A DNA stretch of 64,000 bases from JALHVH01 sp964544265 (GTDB taxonomy: Bacteria > Acidobacteriota > Aminicenantia > Aminicenantales > Saccharicenantaceae), in assembly GCA_964544265.1 (NCBI GenBank), contig CAZJBD010000002.1:1-64000 (forward strand). The letters run 5' to 3'. A program made the position numbers and the translations under genes. Numbering within the stretch: position 1 is the stretch's first letter; each line of letters opens with the position of its first letter. Shown piece after piece: positions 24,972 through 33,036 of this stretch. Below the pieces are notes generated by a model. That model saw nothing but the letters and a program-made list of their open reading frames with translations, was not told where the DNA came from and did no database searches.

Positions 24972-26063
24972 ATGTTTTCCTCCTTCTCTCTCATCCTAAC
25001 GGGAGAGTGCAATTTTTCCTGTAGCTATTGCTATCAGGAAAAAGACGGCCTTTTTCTCGATCCGGCCGCAATCGAAAAGGCCATCGGTTTTTTCTTCCCC
25101 CGTTTCGACAAGGAATGTTCGATCCTTTTTTATGGCGGGGAGCCTCTCTTGGCCAAAGATACGATCAGGCGAGCCGTTTATGCCGTCAAGGCAGAAAACC
25201 GGCGGCAGAGCAAAAATATCCAATATTCCATCTCAACGAACGGCAGCCTTCTCGACGATGATACCCTCAGACTTTTTGATCAGAATCGGTTCACGGTTCT
25301 GCTAAGCTTTGATGGGCGTGCCCAGGATAAGAGCAGGAGAGAGGGGAGCTTTCCTATTGTTTCCCAAGCTCTCGAGAGGCTGCTGGACTGTCCGCGAATC
25401 GAGCTCCTCACCAACAGCGTTTTCACGCCGGAGACCGTTACCGACCTTTCTGCATCGATTCGGGACATTGTTAAAAGGGGCGTTCGGGACGCCCAGATTT
25501 CCTGCATTAACGATCGGCCCTGGGGCGAGGATGCCTTTGCCCAGCTCGGCGCTGAATTATCGGACCTTCGCCGGCTCCTCTTCGATTTCTGCCGGAAGAA
25601 GGGATACGTTCCGGTGGCTAATTTCAGGACATCGGCTGAACCCGGGGTTTTCGGCTGCCGGGCGGGCGAAAAAAGAATGGCCCTCTCTCCAGACAGACGC
25701 CTCTGGGGCTGTCACCTCTTTTACGATTTCCAAAAAAAAATAAAAGACCCTGCGTTTGTTCAGTATTGTTTCGGGGGTCTGGATTCCTTTATCGACCAGG
25801 AGCAAAGGATTTATCGGCGGATTCTTGCCCGCTACGCCGACCTCCGGATGGATTATTTTCATACGCCGAGACGATTCTGCGGTCTCTGCCGGGACGTTCA
25901 GGACTGCGTCATCTGCCCGGTCGACGCCGCGTTTGCCAGCGGGATCATCGGCAGGATCATGCCCGTGGATTGCCGGATTAGAAAAATCTTTCGAAAAGAA
26001 AAACGGCTCCTGTGGAAGGACTTGGAGAACCATGGCATCCGTCCCGGCCGGCCCGGCGGCTGA
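24972..26063 (+). CDS. Radical SAM enzyme with SPASM-type C-terminal cluster region
   Basis: 363 residues; an in-frame stop at 24951 fixes the ATG at 24972. The radical SAM motif C-x3-C-x2-C is CNFSCSYCY (residues ~15-23), followed by the G-G-E-P motif (FYGGEPLL), S-T-N-G and L-L-S-F-D-G. The C-terminal part has the Cys spacing of SPASM proteins: G-C-R-A-G...W-G-C-H-L-F, then F-C-G-L-C-R-D-V-Q-D-C-V-I-C-P and a final V-D-C-R, enough for two auxiliary [4Fe-4S] clusters. Such enzymes usually modify ribosomal peptides (thioether, C-C or epimerisation) or act as anaerobic sulfatase maturases; the sequence is shorter than typical maturases and the neighbours are two small duplicated proteins. Substrate not determinable here. 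Confidence 0.82.
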   Translation: MFSSFSLILTGECNFSCSYCYQEKDGLFLDPAAIEKAIGFFFPRFDKECSILFYGGEPLLAKDTIRRAVYAVKAENRRQSKNIQYSISTNGSLLDDDTLRLFDQNRFTVLLSFDGRAQDKSRREGSFPIVSQALERLLDCPRIELLTNSVFTPETVTDLSASIRDIVKRGVRDAQISCINDRPWGEDAFAQLGAELSDLRRLLFDFCRKKGYVPVANFRTSAEPGVFGCRAGEKRMALSPDRRLWGCHLFYDFQKKIKDPAFVQYCFGGLDSFIDQEQRIYRRILARYADLRMDYFHTPRRFCGLCRDVQDCVICPVDAAFASGIIGRIMPVDCRIRKIFRKEKRLLWKDLENHGIRPGRPGG

Positions 26064-26066
26064 GCG

Positions 26067-29000
26067 TCAACGGGGAAAGGCGGTCAAGACCGCAAGGCAC
26101 TTCCGGGCATCGCCGACCTCCGGGAGTCCCGGGTCAGCTTGGCTCCAGATTTCGAGAAACCGCCGATAGAACTCAGCAGCTTTTTCTTTCTGATTTTTTG
26201 TTTCAGAGATCTTACCCAGCCAATAAAAGCTCTTGGCGTAGAGGTCTCCCCATCTCAACCTTCCGGTCGTCAGGGTGATGATTTGCTCATAGCTTTTTTG
26301 AGCCTTGTCCGAATCGCCCGTTTGAAAATAAGCCGAGGCCAGGGAATCGAGAAAGAGGATATGGAGGTCGGATTTATAATTCTGCCCCGGCAGAAGCTTC
26401 ACCGATGTTTCAAAGGAGCCGACGGCCCTTGCCATATCGCCTTCCTCCCGGGCGATTTCGCCGATCAGGCGATGATAGAGACGGAGTTCTTTCACGGCTC
26501 CAACCTTCTCGATAAACTCCCTTAACTTTTCAGCCGCGGCTTGGGCGTCTTGGAATCTTTTCATCTTCGCCAGGGTGAGTCCGCGAAAGTGCAGGGCCAA
26601 ACTGATATAATCGTCTCGCTCCAATTCCTGGGCAGCCTCCAGGGCCGCGGTTACAGCCTCATAAGGCGGCGGGAGTTCATTTGTCCGGAGGCTGGCATAA
26701 GCGGAAATCATTTTCATCGTATAAAGTTCGAAGGCCCGCAACTCCGAGGACATCTCCGTTGTCTGGGAATGGTCCAACCCCGTTTTGACCTCTTCCCTCA
26801 CCCGGCCGTATTTTCCCTGTTCGAGATAAAGATGGCATAGCCATCCCCGTCCAGTTATTTGGAATTGAGGATCGTCGGAGCCAATCATTTGCCGGAATAT
26901 TTCCTCCGTCCTACCTTGTTCTCCCTTAACGAGATAAATCAGCCCCTCGTATTCAATAGGTTCGAAATCCGCCGGTTCTAGTGCTCTGGCTTTTCCGGCT
27001 TCTTCGAGAGCGTTGTCATATTGTTTAAGGCAAAGATAAGCCATGGCCAGCCGGTTGTGGAAACCGAACCAGCCGGGAAAAGCGTCGAGATGGGATTTCA
27101 GAAGATCAACGGCTTTCTGATAGTCCCCTCGGGCCATATAAATAATGGAAAGATTCTCGTAGGCCAGCTCGTCCATATCATCGATCGTCAGGACCTTTTC
27201 GAATTGCCTGGCGGCTAGGTCCCAAGCTTCCATGTTTCTGTACAAGGCCCCCAATTGTCCGAGAGCGTCCGTGTCCTCGGGATAGACCGCCAGCAATTTC
27301 TTGTAGATGTCGATGGCTTCGCGAGGTGTCAAGGCGGCATATGCCCGGATCATGTAGAATTCCCTATCGGAAACACGGTTGAGAAAAGACATGGCCTTGT
27401 TCATGCACTTCTCGCTCTGTTCCCCGTTGCGCAAATAGAAATAGTTCTCCGCCATCAAGAGATAGGCCATGGCGAATTCGGGATCCAGGGAAACAGCCTG
27501 CTCCAGGGCTTTCAGGCTTTGTTCGAATTTCTGCTCCTCGAACAGCCGTTTTCCTTCGACGTAGGACTTGAAGGCCTCTGTCGAGCCGGTTGTGATCGTC
27601 TTGAGTTCCTTCTGGATATCCTTGGACAAAGCGGCCCTCGGAAGCTTTAGGTCTTCTTTTATTTTCCGGGTCAGCGTTTCGATCATGGAGTACATGCTAT
27701 CGTCGCCCGTCCATTGCTCCCGCTCGGCCTGCAGAACCTCCATGGTGTCGGCCCTATGGAGGGACGTGTTGATCCGGAACTGGTCTCTGGCTTTCGTGAA
27801 GCTTCCCTGGAGGACATAGTCGACCTTGGCCTTGGCCGCCACTTTCTTGAGTTCCTCCGAGGAATAAATCGGAGCGTCGAGAAGATTTAAAGACTTGAGG
27901 ATTCCGTAGATTTTATCTCCGGTCAGAACGCGGACATATTGGGATTGGAGGAGGTCGGCGGTCAGGAGCTCGCTTAGGGTCTGCCGCATGTAATCCAGGC
28001 TTTTATCCCCCGTGTTGTTTGTCAGGTACATGATCGCCAGGGAAGGGCTTCTTCCCGGAGGCACAGGCGGGAGGCGGGGATTGATCAAGAGGCGATAGAC
28101 GAACGGGGCCGCGAACAAAAGAATGACCGCCGTCAGCCCGTAAACCCAATGACTTTTAACCCACCCCCAAAACGTTGCCGCGCCCATTCTCTCCAGTTGG
28201 CTCAAGTCGGCCAGGATCTCAGCGATATTCTGGTAACGCTTAGCCGGGTCTTTTTCCAGGCACTTCAGGATGATGTGCTCCAGCTGCTTTGGCAGCCGCG
28301 GATTGACTTTTGCCGGCGGGACGGGCCTTTCCGAGATGTGCTTTTCCTTATATTCGGCCCGGGTGTCCGCCTTGAACAGGGGGCGGCCGGTGGCGATTTC
28401 ATAGAGGATGGCCCCGTACGAATAGATATCGGAGGCGGCGCTGATTTTTTCGCCTTTGGCCTGCTCGGGAGACATGTATTGCGGGGTTCCCGCGACGCCG
28501 CCGGGCTCTTCCGCGTCGATTCCATAGACGGCCCTGGCCAGCCCGAAGTCCATGATATAAACCCGGCCGCTTCGGTCAACCATGATATTAGCAGGCTTGA
28601 GGTCCTGATGAATGATTCCCTTGGCGTGGGCGAGTTTGAGGGCTTCGCCGATCTGCCGGGCGATATGGACGACCGTTTCGACCGCCAGGGTCCCCGAGGC
28701 CTGGAGAAACTCCTTCAAGTTTTCTCCCTTGATGTACTCCATCGATATGTACTTGGTCCGGTGTGTCTCACCCAGATCAAATATCCGGATGACGTTCTCG
28801 TGGGAGATCGACCGGGCCAGGAGCATTTCTTTTTTGAATTGTTCGATGAAGCGAGGGTTGGACGACAAGCCCGGCCGGATGATCTTGAGGGCCACGGTGA
28901 TGTCCAGCTCCGTGTCTTCGGCTTTGAAGACACGGCCCATCCCTCCCCAGCCGATCTCTTCGATGATCCGGTAGCGCCGATCGAACATTTCTCCGGGCGT

Positions 29001-29162
29001 GAAATGATCCGTGGTCTCGGCTTCCGGTTTTCCCGGACCGGCGTAGGATAAGGTATCAGCGGAATCGTCCAGGGAGGCCCCGCATTTTGAGCAAAACTGG
29101 CTGTCGTCAGAATTAAGGGTATAGCACTTCGGACACTGAAGCGGCTGATTCCCCTTCCTCAT
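26067..29162 (-). CDS. Membrane Ser/Thr protein kinase with zinc ribbon and C-terminal TPRs
   Basis: 1031 residues. A zinc ribbon (C10-x2-C13...C24-x2-C27) precedes a Hanks-type kinase: glycine loop GWGGMG (71-76), Lys93, catalytic HQD (185-187) and DFG (205-207). The usual HRD Arg is Gln, which can mean activation-loop-independent activity. A single TM segment spans about 338-360. After it comes a TolB/FlgO-like domain (LTADLLQSQYVRVLTG, about 375-520) and then some twelve TPR units to the end. This layout (kinase, TM, TolB-like, TPR) is common in Acidobacteriota-type genomes and is thought to sense extracytoplasmic or envelope state. Targets unknown. Convergent with the radical SAM gene, three bases apart. 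Confidence 0.9.
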   Translation of the reverse strand: MRKGNQPLQCPKCYTLNSDDSQFCSKCGASLDDSADTLSYAGPGKPEAETTDHFTPGEMFDRRYRIIEEIGWGGMGRVFKAEDTELDITVALKIIRPGLSSNPRFIEQFKKEMLLARSISHENVIRIFDLGETHRTKYISMEYIKGENLKEFLQASGTLAVETVVHIARQIGEALKLAHAKGIIHQDLKPANIMVDRSGRVYIMDFGLARAVYGIDAEEPGGVAGTPQYMSPEQAKGEKISAASDIYSYGAILYEIATGRPLFKADTRAEYKEKHISERPVPPAKVNPRLPKQLEHIILKCLEKDPAKRYQNIAEILADLSQLERMGAATFWGWVKSHWVYGLTAVILLFAAPFVYRLLINPRLPPVPPGRSPSLAIMYLTNNTGDKSLDYMRQTLSELLTADLLQSQYVRVLTGDKIYGILKSLNLLDAPIYSSEELKKVAAKAKVDYVLQGSFTKARDQFRINTSLHRADTMEVLQAEREQWTGDDSMYSMIETLTRKIKEDLKLPRAALSKDIQKELKTITTGSTEAFKSYVEGKRLFEEQKFEQSLKALEQAVSLDPEFAMAYLLMAENYFYLRNGEQSEKCMNKAMSFLNRVSDREFYMIRAYAALTPREAIDIYKKLLAVYPEDTDALGQLGALYRNMEAWDLAARQFEKVLTIDDMDELAYENLSIIYMARGDYQKAVDLLKSHLDAFPGWFGFHNRLAMAYLCLKQYDNALEEAGKARALEPADFEPIEYEGLIYLVKGEQGRTEEIFRQMIGSDDPQFQITGRGWLCHLYLEQGKYGRVREEVKTGLDHSQTTEMSSELRAFELYTMKMISAYASLRTNELPPPYEAVTAALEAAQELERDDYISLALHFRGLTLAKMKRFQDAQAAAEKLREFIEKVGAVKELRLYHRLIGEIAREEGDMARAVGSFETSVKLLPGQNYKSDLHILFLDSLASAYFQTGDSDKAQKSYEQIITLTTGRLRWGDLYAKSFYWLGKISETKNQKEKAAEFYRRFLEIWSQADPGLPEVGDARKCLAVLTAFPR

Positions 29163-29282
29163 GGTATGAATATAGGGAGGAACCGGCGGTAAGTCAACCG
29201 TGGAGGGAAGATAATCCGGGGCTCCGGGACGGGCGAAGCGGAGGGGCCTTGATCCGGGCCTCGCCGGTCTTGGCCCCAGGGA

Positions 29283-30179
29283 TCAGACGAAACTCTCCTT
29301 GTCGTAGCCGATCTTGACGAGCTCGATTTTCTCCGGGTCGGCGGTGCCCAGATGGTATTTGCTATCGGCGATGGCGATGTGCTTGGCCGGCGGATTGAGG
29401 GGGCGCTCCTCGGCGAAATATTCGCGGCGGATGGCCTCGATGACGCGCAATCCGATGGCGTCGACGGCGACCGGGTCGAATCCCAGCATGAGGCCGTAAT
29501 ATTTCCAGACATATTTGGGATTGAAGCTGTGAGGACCGAAGCTGTGGAATTGGGGCGTGAACATGACCAGGACATTCAATCGCGTTTTTCCCTTGACGAC
29601 CGGAAGGTTCCAGATCGAGGCCAGGTCGGCGCAGGAGTCGGGATGGATGCTGATCGGTTCGGGGATGAACATAATATAGTTTTTAATGAGCGAGCCGACG
29701 CCGGCCCAATGGTGTGAGCGCATCGGCCGGGCGTTGATCAGGGCCGTGGCCTTTTGGAAGACCGGATTCTGTAAAACGCCCAGGTCGTCGACACTGATGT
29801 TGGTTTCCTTGACCCCAACCTCGATGATTCTCTTCTTGAGCGCGTTTTCGACCTCGGCGGTCGTGCGGAGATAGGGCCAGCGGTTGTTTTTAATGCCGAC
29901 GATGTCGTCAGGCTTGATGATGGTTTTCCAGGCGCTCTGCGGATCGGGCATGTCGGTGAGGGCCTTGATACCGGAATCGAGCATTTCCTCCACGACCGCA
30001 TATTGAGGACGACCGTTTTCATCCAGGACTTTGAGGTCGCGGACCAGAACGACACGGCTCTTGCCGCCCTTGGCGGGAGCCGTCGTCTCCTGGCCGGAAA
30101 GAAGGAGTGTTGTGCCGATGGCGGCGGCCGAAGCGCTCTTAATGAATTGCCGTCTGCTGATCGATTCTCTGGGCTTCAT
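29283..30179 (-). CDS. DUF362-domain protein with Tat signal
   Basis: 298 residues from the ATG at 30179, behind AAGGAAGG. The N-terminus has a twin-arginine signal (ESISRRQFIKSASAAAIGTTLLL), so it is exported folded, normally with a metal cofactor. DUF362 features include D-x-V-G-I-K-N-N (DDIVGIKNN) and the later GFDPVAVDAIGLRVIEA motif. No ferredoxin-type Cys motif is present, unlike some DUF362 proteins. Its start follows the DUF6599 gene by 13 bases, so the two form an operon. Biochemical role unknown. Confidence 0.8.
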   Translation of the reverse strand: MKPRESISRRQFIKSASAAAIGTTLLLSGQETTAPAKGGKSRVVLVRDLKVLDENGRPQYAVVEEMLDSGIKALTDMPDPQSAWKTIIKPDDIVGIKNNRWPYLRTTAEVENALKKRIIEVGVKETNISVDDLGVLQNPVFQKATALINARPMRSHHWAGVGSLIKNYIMFIPEPISIHPDSCADLASIWNLPVVKGKTRLNVLVMFTPQFHSFGPHSFNPKYVWKYYGLMLGFDPVAVDAIGLRVIEAIRREYFAEERPLNPPAKHIAIADSKYHLGTADPEKIELVKIGYDKESFV

Positions 30180-30192
30180 CGTTCCTTCCTTT

Positions 30193-31116
30193 TCACGTCT
30201 TGATCTTGTCGAGAATGGCCCTGACCGTCGGTGCGTCCGGAGCGTTGAAAACGACGCTGACCAGATCGCCCCGGCATCGGAGGCCCGTCCAGCGGCCCTC
30301 TTTCGTCGGGCGCATCCCGTCCTCCGCCCCGTCCAGAAGTCTTTTCTGGAATTGCCGGGCGGCCGCTTCGGCCCTGGGGGCATCGGGGTAGCGGACCAAA
30401 AGCAGGAAAAACGTGGCGCCGCCCTTCCGGTACTTGCCCAAGGCCGCCGGTGTGTCGTTGCCGATGTTTAAAACATTCTCATTGGAGACAAAATAGAAAC
30501 TATTCAACCAGATATAATGGTGAAAATAGCGCACGGTCTCCGGGAGCAGATTGTCCGCCGGGAGCAGGCCGATGATCGGCGGCAGGGCGCCTTCGCTTCC
30601 AATCCCGCCGGCAATCGTCTGGCCCAGCTTGAAAACGACATCCTTTTTTTCTTCCGTTTCCGGATAGGCAAGGATCGAGATGTAATAGCGGCCCTTCCAG
30701 AAGGTCAACAGGCCGGCGGCATACTCGCTTCCCTGACCAAAGCGGTCGTCGAGCGTTTCCCGCGAATGGGCAAAGACGCCGAAGGCGTCGGGGGNNNNNN
30801 NNNNGTCGGGGGCGGAGCCCATCTCAAAGATGTCAACATTGATCTCGTTGTCGGCTGAATCCAGGTATTTCATCGAAAGGGCATTCTTAAAATTATAGGA
30901 GATGTAGAGCTCGGCGCCGCCGTCGATATATGTCGACAGATTCTCGGGCGTATAGATCGCGGGCGAATCGGCCTTTTTCCAACCGGCGATCGAATCCGGC
31001 AAAAGCTTGTAGAATTCGTTGATGTTCTCCGGCATGGCGGGCATCCTTATGTGGATGATGAATAGAACGGAAAAAACAAATCCGGCCACCCGCGAACGGC
31101 TCTTAAAAACCGGCAA
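30193..31116 (-). CDS. DUF6599-type secreted protein, interrupted by a scaffold gap
   Basis: I choose the TTG at 31116, eight bases after AAAGGAG, giving a signal peptide (SRVAGFVFSVLFIIHI) and about 301-307 residues. Motifs include PDSIAGWKKADSPAIYTPEN, Y-I-D-G-G-A-E-L-Y, and DAFGVFAHSRE. Ten Ns at 30795-30804 fall inside the gene. The same eight bases (GTCGGGGG) flank both sides of the Ns; merging them removes 18 bases, keeps the frame and gives M-G-S-A-P-D-A-F-G-V-F, which reads as a normal sequence. So the gene is probably intact. Pairs with the DUF362 gene downstream. Role unknown. Confidence 0.7.
   Translation of the reverse strand: MPVFKSRSRVAGFVFSVLFIIHIRMPAMPENINEFYKLLPDSIAGWKKADSPAIYTPENLSTYIDGGAELYISYNFKNALSMKYLDSADNEINVDIFEMGSAPDXXXXPDAFGVFAHSRETLDDRFGQGSEYAAGLLTFWKGRYYISILAYPETEEKKDVVFKLGQTIAGGIGSEGALPPIIGLLPADNLLPETVRYFHHYIWLNSFYFVSNENVLNIGNDTPAALGKYRKGGATFFLLLVRYPDAPRAEAAARQFQKRLLDGAEDGMRPTKEGRWTGLRCRGDLVSVVFNAPDAPTVRAILDKIKT
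30795..30804. other. Assembly gap (10 N) flanked by an 8-base overlap
   Basis: GTCGGGGG occurs immediately before (30787-30794) and immediately after (30805-30812) the Ns. This is what two contigs overlapping by eight bases and joined by a fixed-length spacer would look like. Confidence 0.85.
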
Positions 31117-31196
31117 AACGATGTCTCCTTTAACACGCCTTATAGTAGCAAATTTGGAGAGAAATTCAAAAGCGGTAATTATTTTGAAACGACATT

Positions 31197-32681
31197 CTAC
31201 CGAAAAACCGGTGGGGGCGGGGACTGAATTTGAAAGGCCCCATCGCTGGCGTCCCAATAATGCCCGTCTCCAGATTGGATTCTGATTTTGTATCCCATAC
31301 CATTGCTGGCCGATCCTTCGATGAGAGCTCCTGTTTCCCAGCCGTAGGTTCCCTCGCCGACTGGAACATTCTCGGCAATGGTTCCGACCAGCCTATGGTT
31401 TTGATAAAGATAGATATTGACAGGTCCGGTCAGATTATCGGAGGTCCAGCGGATGGTCTTGACCTCGCCCCGAGTGAATGTTTCGGTGCTATGAGGATCG
31501 ATCACCGTAATCCTGGAAGACGAATCACCCAGTCTTAATACACCTAATATGAGTTTCCCTGATGAATTACGATAAATCCCGTAAACGTTGCTGGGGATTG
31601 AATCCAAAGTGGGTTTAATAAAACCGTTGTAACCATTTTGCGTTGCGGGATCGATCAGATATTTCGTCCATACCCCTCGCTCGAGCACGGAAAGATAGAG
31701 AGCCGATTTCTTATTCACTTCATCCAGATAAGAAACATAAACCCTTCCTAAACGATCTGAAGTAACAGCCGGCCAATGGTATCCTCCTCCGGCTAATTCG
31801 CCGATGCTGGGCCGGGTCGGTGACTTAAAGTTGCCACCTTCATCTCGATAGGAATAATCAATGGTTATTTTTTTTCTAGAACTCCAAGTCGCGATCGCGC
31901 GATGAACCCTGCCGTTTTCGTCGACGTGTAGGTCGCCAAATCCATTATGGGTGATTCCTTTGGCATAAGGAATCGCATAGGTCCGGGCGTCTTCCAAATG
32001 GCTCCCGGCGGGTGCATAACGGTAGAAACACGATGGTGAAACGACCGGCGCTCTCCAGGAGACGTGGAGTCCGCCATAACTGTCCACAAACACGGAGGGA
32101 TCTCGATATTCAGCTTTCGAATTGGAACCCAGGGACTTATCGCTGCTCCAATTTTTCCCGGAGGGTTTTCGAAGATAGATCATCGGCGACGCAGAGCTTG
32201 AACCATTCCAGTATTGATAGAGAACATGAACGCTTTCATCGTCGGTCACGGCGCATACGGGGCCGAAGTACCGGCGATCGAGCACGGCAGGGCGGACGGT
32301 TTCCGTCCGCCAGCTTCCTTTTTTATCCTTCCAGACATGGGTAAGCTTCGTATCTCCATAGACAATATGGACCGTATTGCCGTCATTGCGGACCGCAATC
32401 CGGGGACGGGTAAACCAGGTTTCCGAGCCAGTCAACGTCGCAAGAAAAGTCGAATTTTTGATTCGATAGTCGGCGATTTGAGCATAATATAATTTATGAT
32501 TCTGAACATAGATGATATGCATTTTTCCCGTGAGGTCGATCGTCATGTCATGAGTGGACGCACTGATGCCCAAGGGGTGAATTTCATACGGTCGAGCCGG
32601 AAGATATCCCGATAAGCCAGCCAATAGACTTATAAAAATCGCGATGGATGTTTTCCTGGCGGATGGGATCGATCGAATCAT
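31197..32681 (-). CDS. Secreted beta-propeller-like protein with C-terminal Kre9/KNH-type domain
   Basis: 494 residues; ATG preceded by AAGGAGG. Signal peptide at 1-30 (ARKTSIAIFISLLAGLSGYLPA). Residues ~35-385 contain repeats of the pattern V-x-x-D-x-x-G-x-x-H-V-x-Y/W (for example FVDSYGGLHVSWRAP and HVDENGRVHRAI), typical of BNR-like propeller blades. Residues ~395-485 fit the Ser/Thr-rich Kre9/KNH-type beta-sandwich (ETFTRGEVKTIRWTSDNLTG ... V-N-I-Y-L-Y...Y-x-I-R-I-Q-S). Probably an extracellular binding protein. Its codon use and base composition are AT-richer than most neighbours, suggesting horizontal acquisition. No enzyme motif seen. Confidence 0.65.
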   Translation of the reverse strand: MIRSIPSARKTSIAIFISLLAGLSGYLPARPYEIHPLGISASTHDMTIDLTGKMHIIYVQNHKLYYAQIADYRIKNSTFLATLTGSETWFTRPRIAVRNDGNTVHIVYGDTKLTHVWKDKKGSWRTETVRPAVLDRRYFGPVCAVTDDESVHVLYQYWNGSSSASPMIYLRKPSGKNWSSDKSLGSNSKAEYRDPSVFVDSYGGLHVSWRAPVVSPSCFYRYAPAGSHLEDARTYAIPYAKGITHNGFGDLHVDENGRVHRAIATWSSRKKITIDYSYRDEGGNFKSPTRPSIGELAGGGYHWPAVTSDRLGRVYVSYLDEVNKKSALYLSVLERGVWTKYLIDPATQNGYNGFIKPTLDSIPSNVYGIYRNSSGKLILGVLRLGDSSSRITVIDPHSTETFTRGEVKTIRWTSDNLTGPVNIYLYQNHRLVGTIAENVPVGEGTYGWETGALIEGSASNGMGYKIRIQSGDGHYWDASDGAFQIQSPPPPVFR

Positions 32682-33036
32682 CGGTCCTCCTTAGAAGTAT
32701 TTATGTTCCTGATCCTTTTTTTGTTTAAAGTTGCCAAAGCTATGATTTTCCAAATGGATTTGTTATTAAGAAGGTGAACGGGGCTTCGTATTCGATCCCA
32801 ATAATTCTCTTATGATCGTTTTGAGTCAAAAGAAGCCCATTTTTGGATCTGAACTCCGGTTTGGATAAATACGAAAAATCATGCGCCTTGTCAAGCATTT
32901 TCTGCATGCCATCCTCCGCCGGGGGCCTCTTTTTTCAAGCTCATCTTGAAAACATGAAGAGAATTATGGTTCTGTTGTAAAAAAGCTTGTCTTTCCTTAA
33001 AATGGGCGTAGTTCAAGATTCGTTCGAGAGGAATCC
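32682..33036. other. AT-rich divergent intergenic region
   Basis: 355 bases between two divergent secreted-protein genes, noticeably AT-richer than coding DNA. Apart from the promoter at 32975-33003 and the AAGGAGG site of the leftward gene I see no RNA gene, repeat or reading frame worth calling. Confidence 0.5.
32975..33003 (+). promoter_or_regulatory. Predicted promoter for the beta-lactamase-fold gene
   Basis: TTGTAA (32975-32980), 17-base spacer, TAAAAT (32998-33003); transcription would start near 33010, with the ATG at 33037. Confidence 0.45.

Noticed and set aside
24972..26063. Radical SAM enzyme as maturase of the sulfatase-fold protein at 10.7-12.1 kb
   Set aside because: That protein lacks the Cys or Ser to be converted, lies 13 kb away, and the enzyme is preceded by two small duplicated genes instead.
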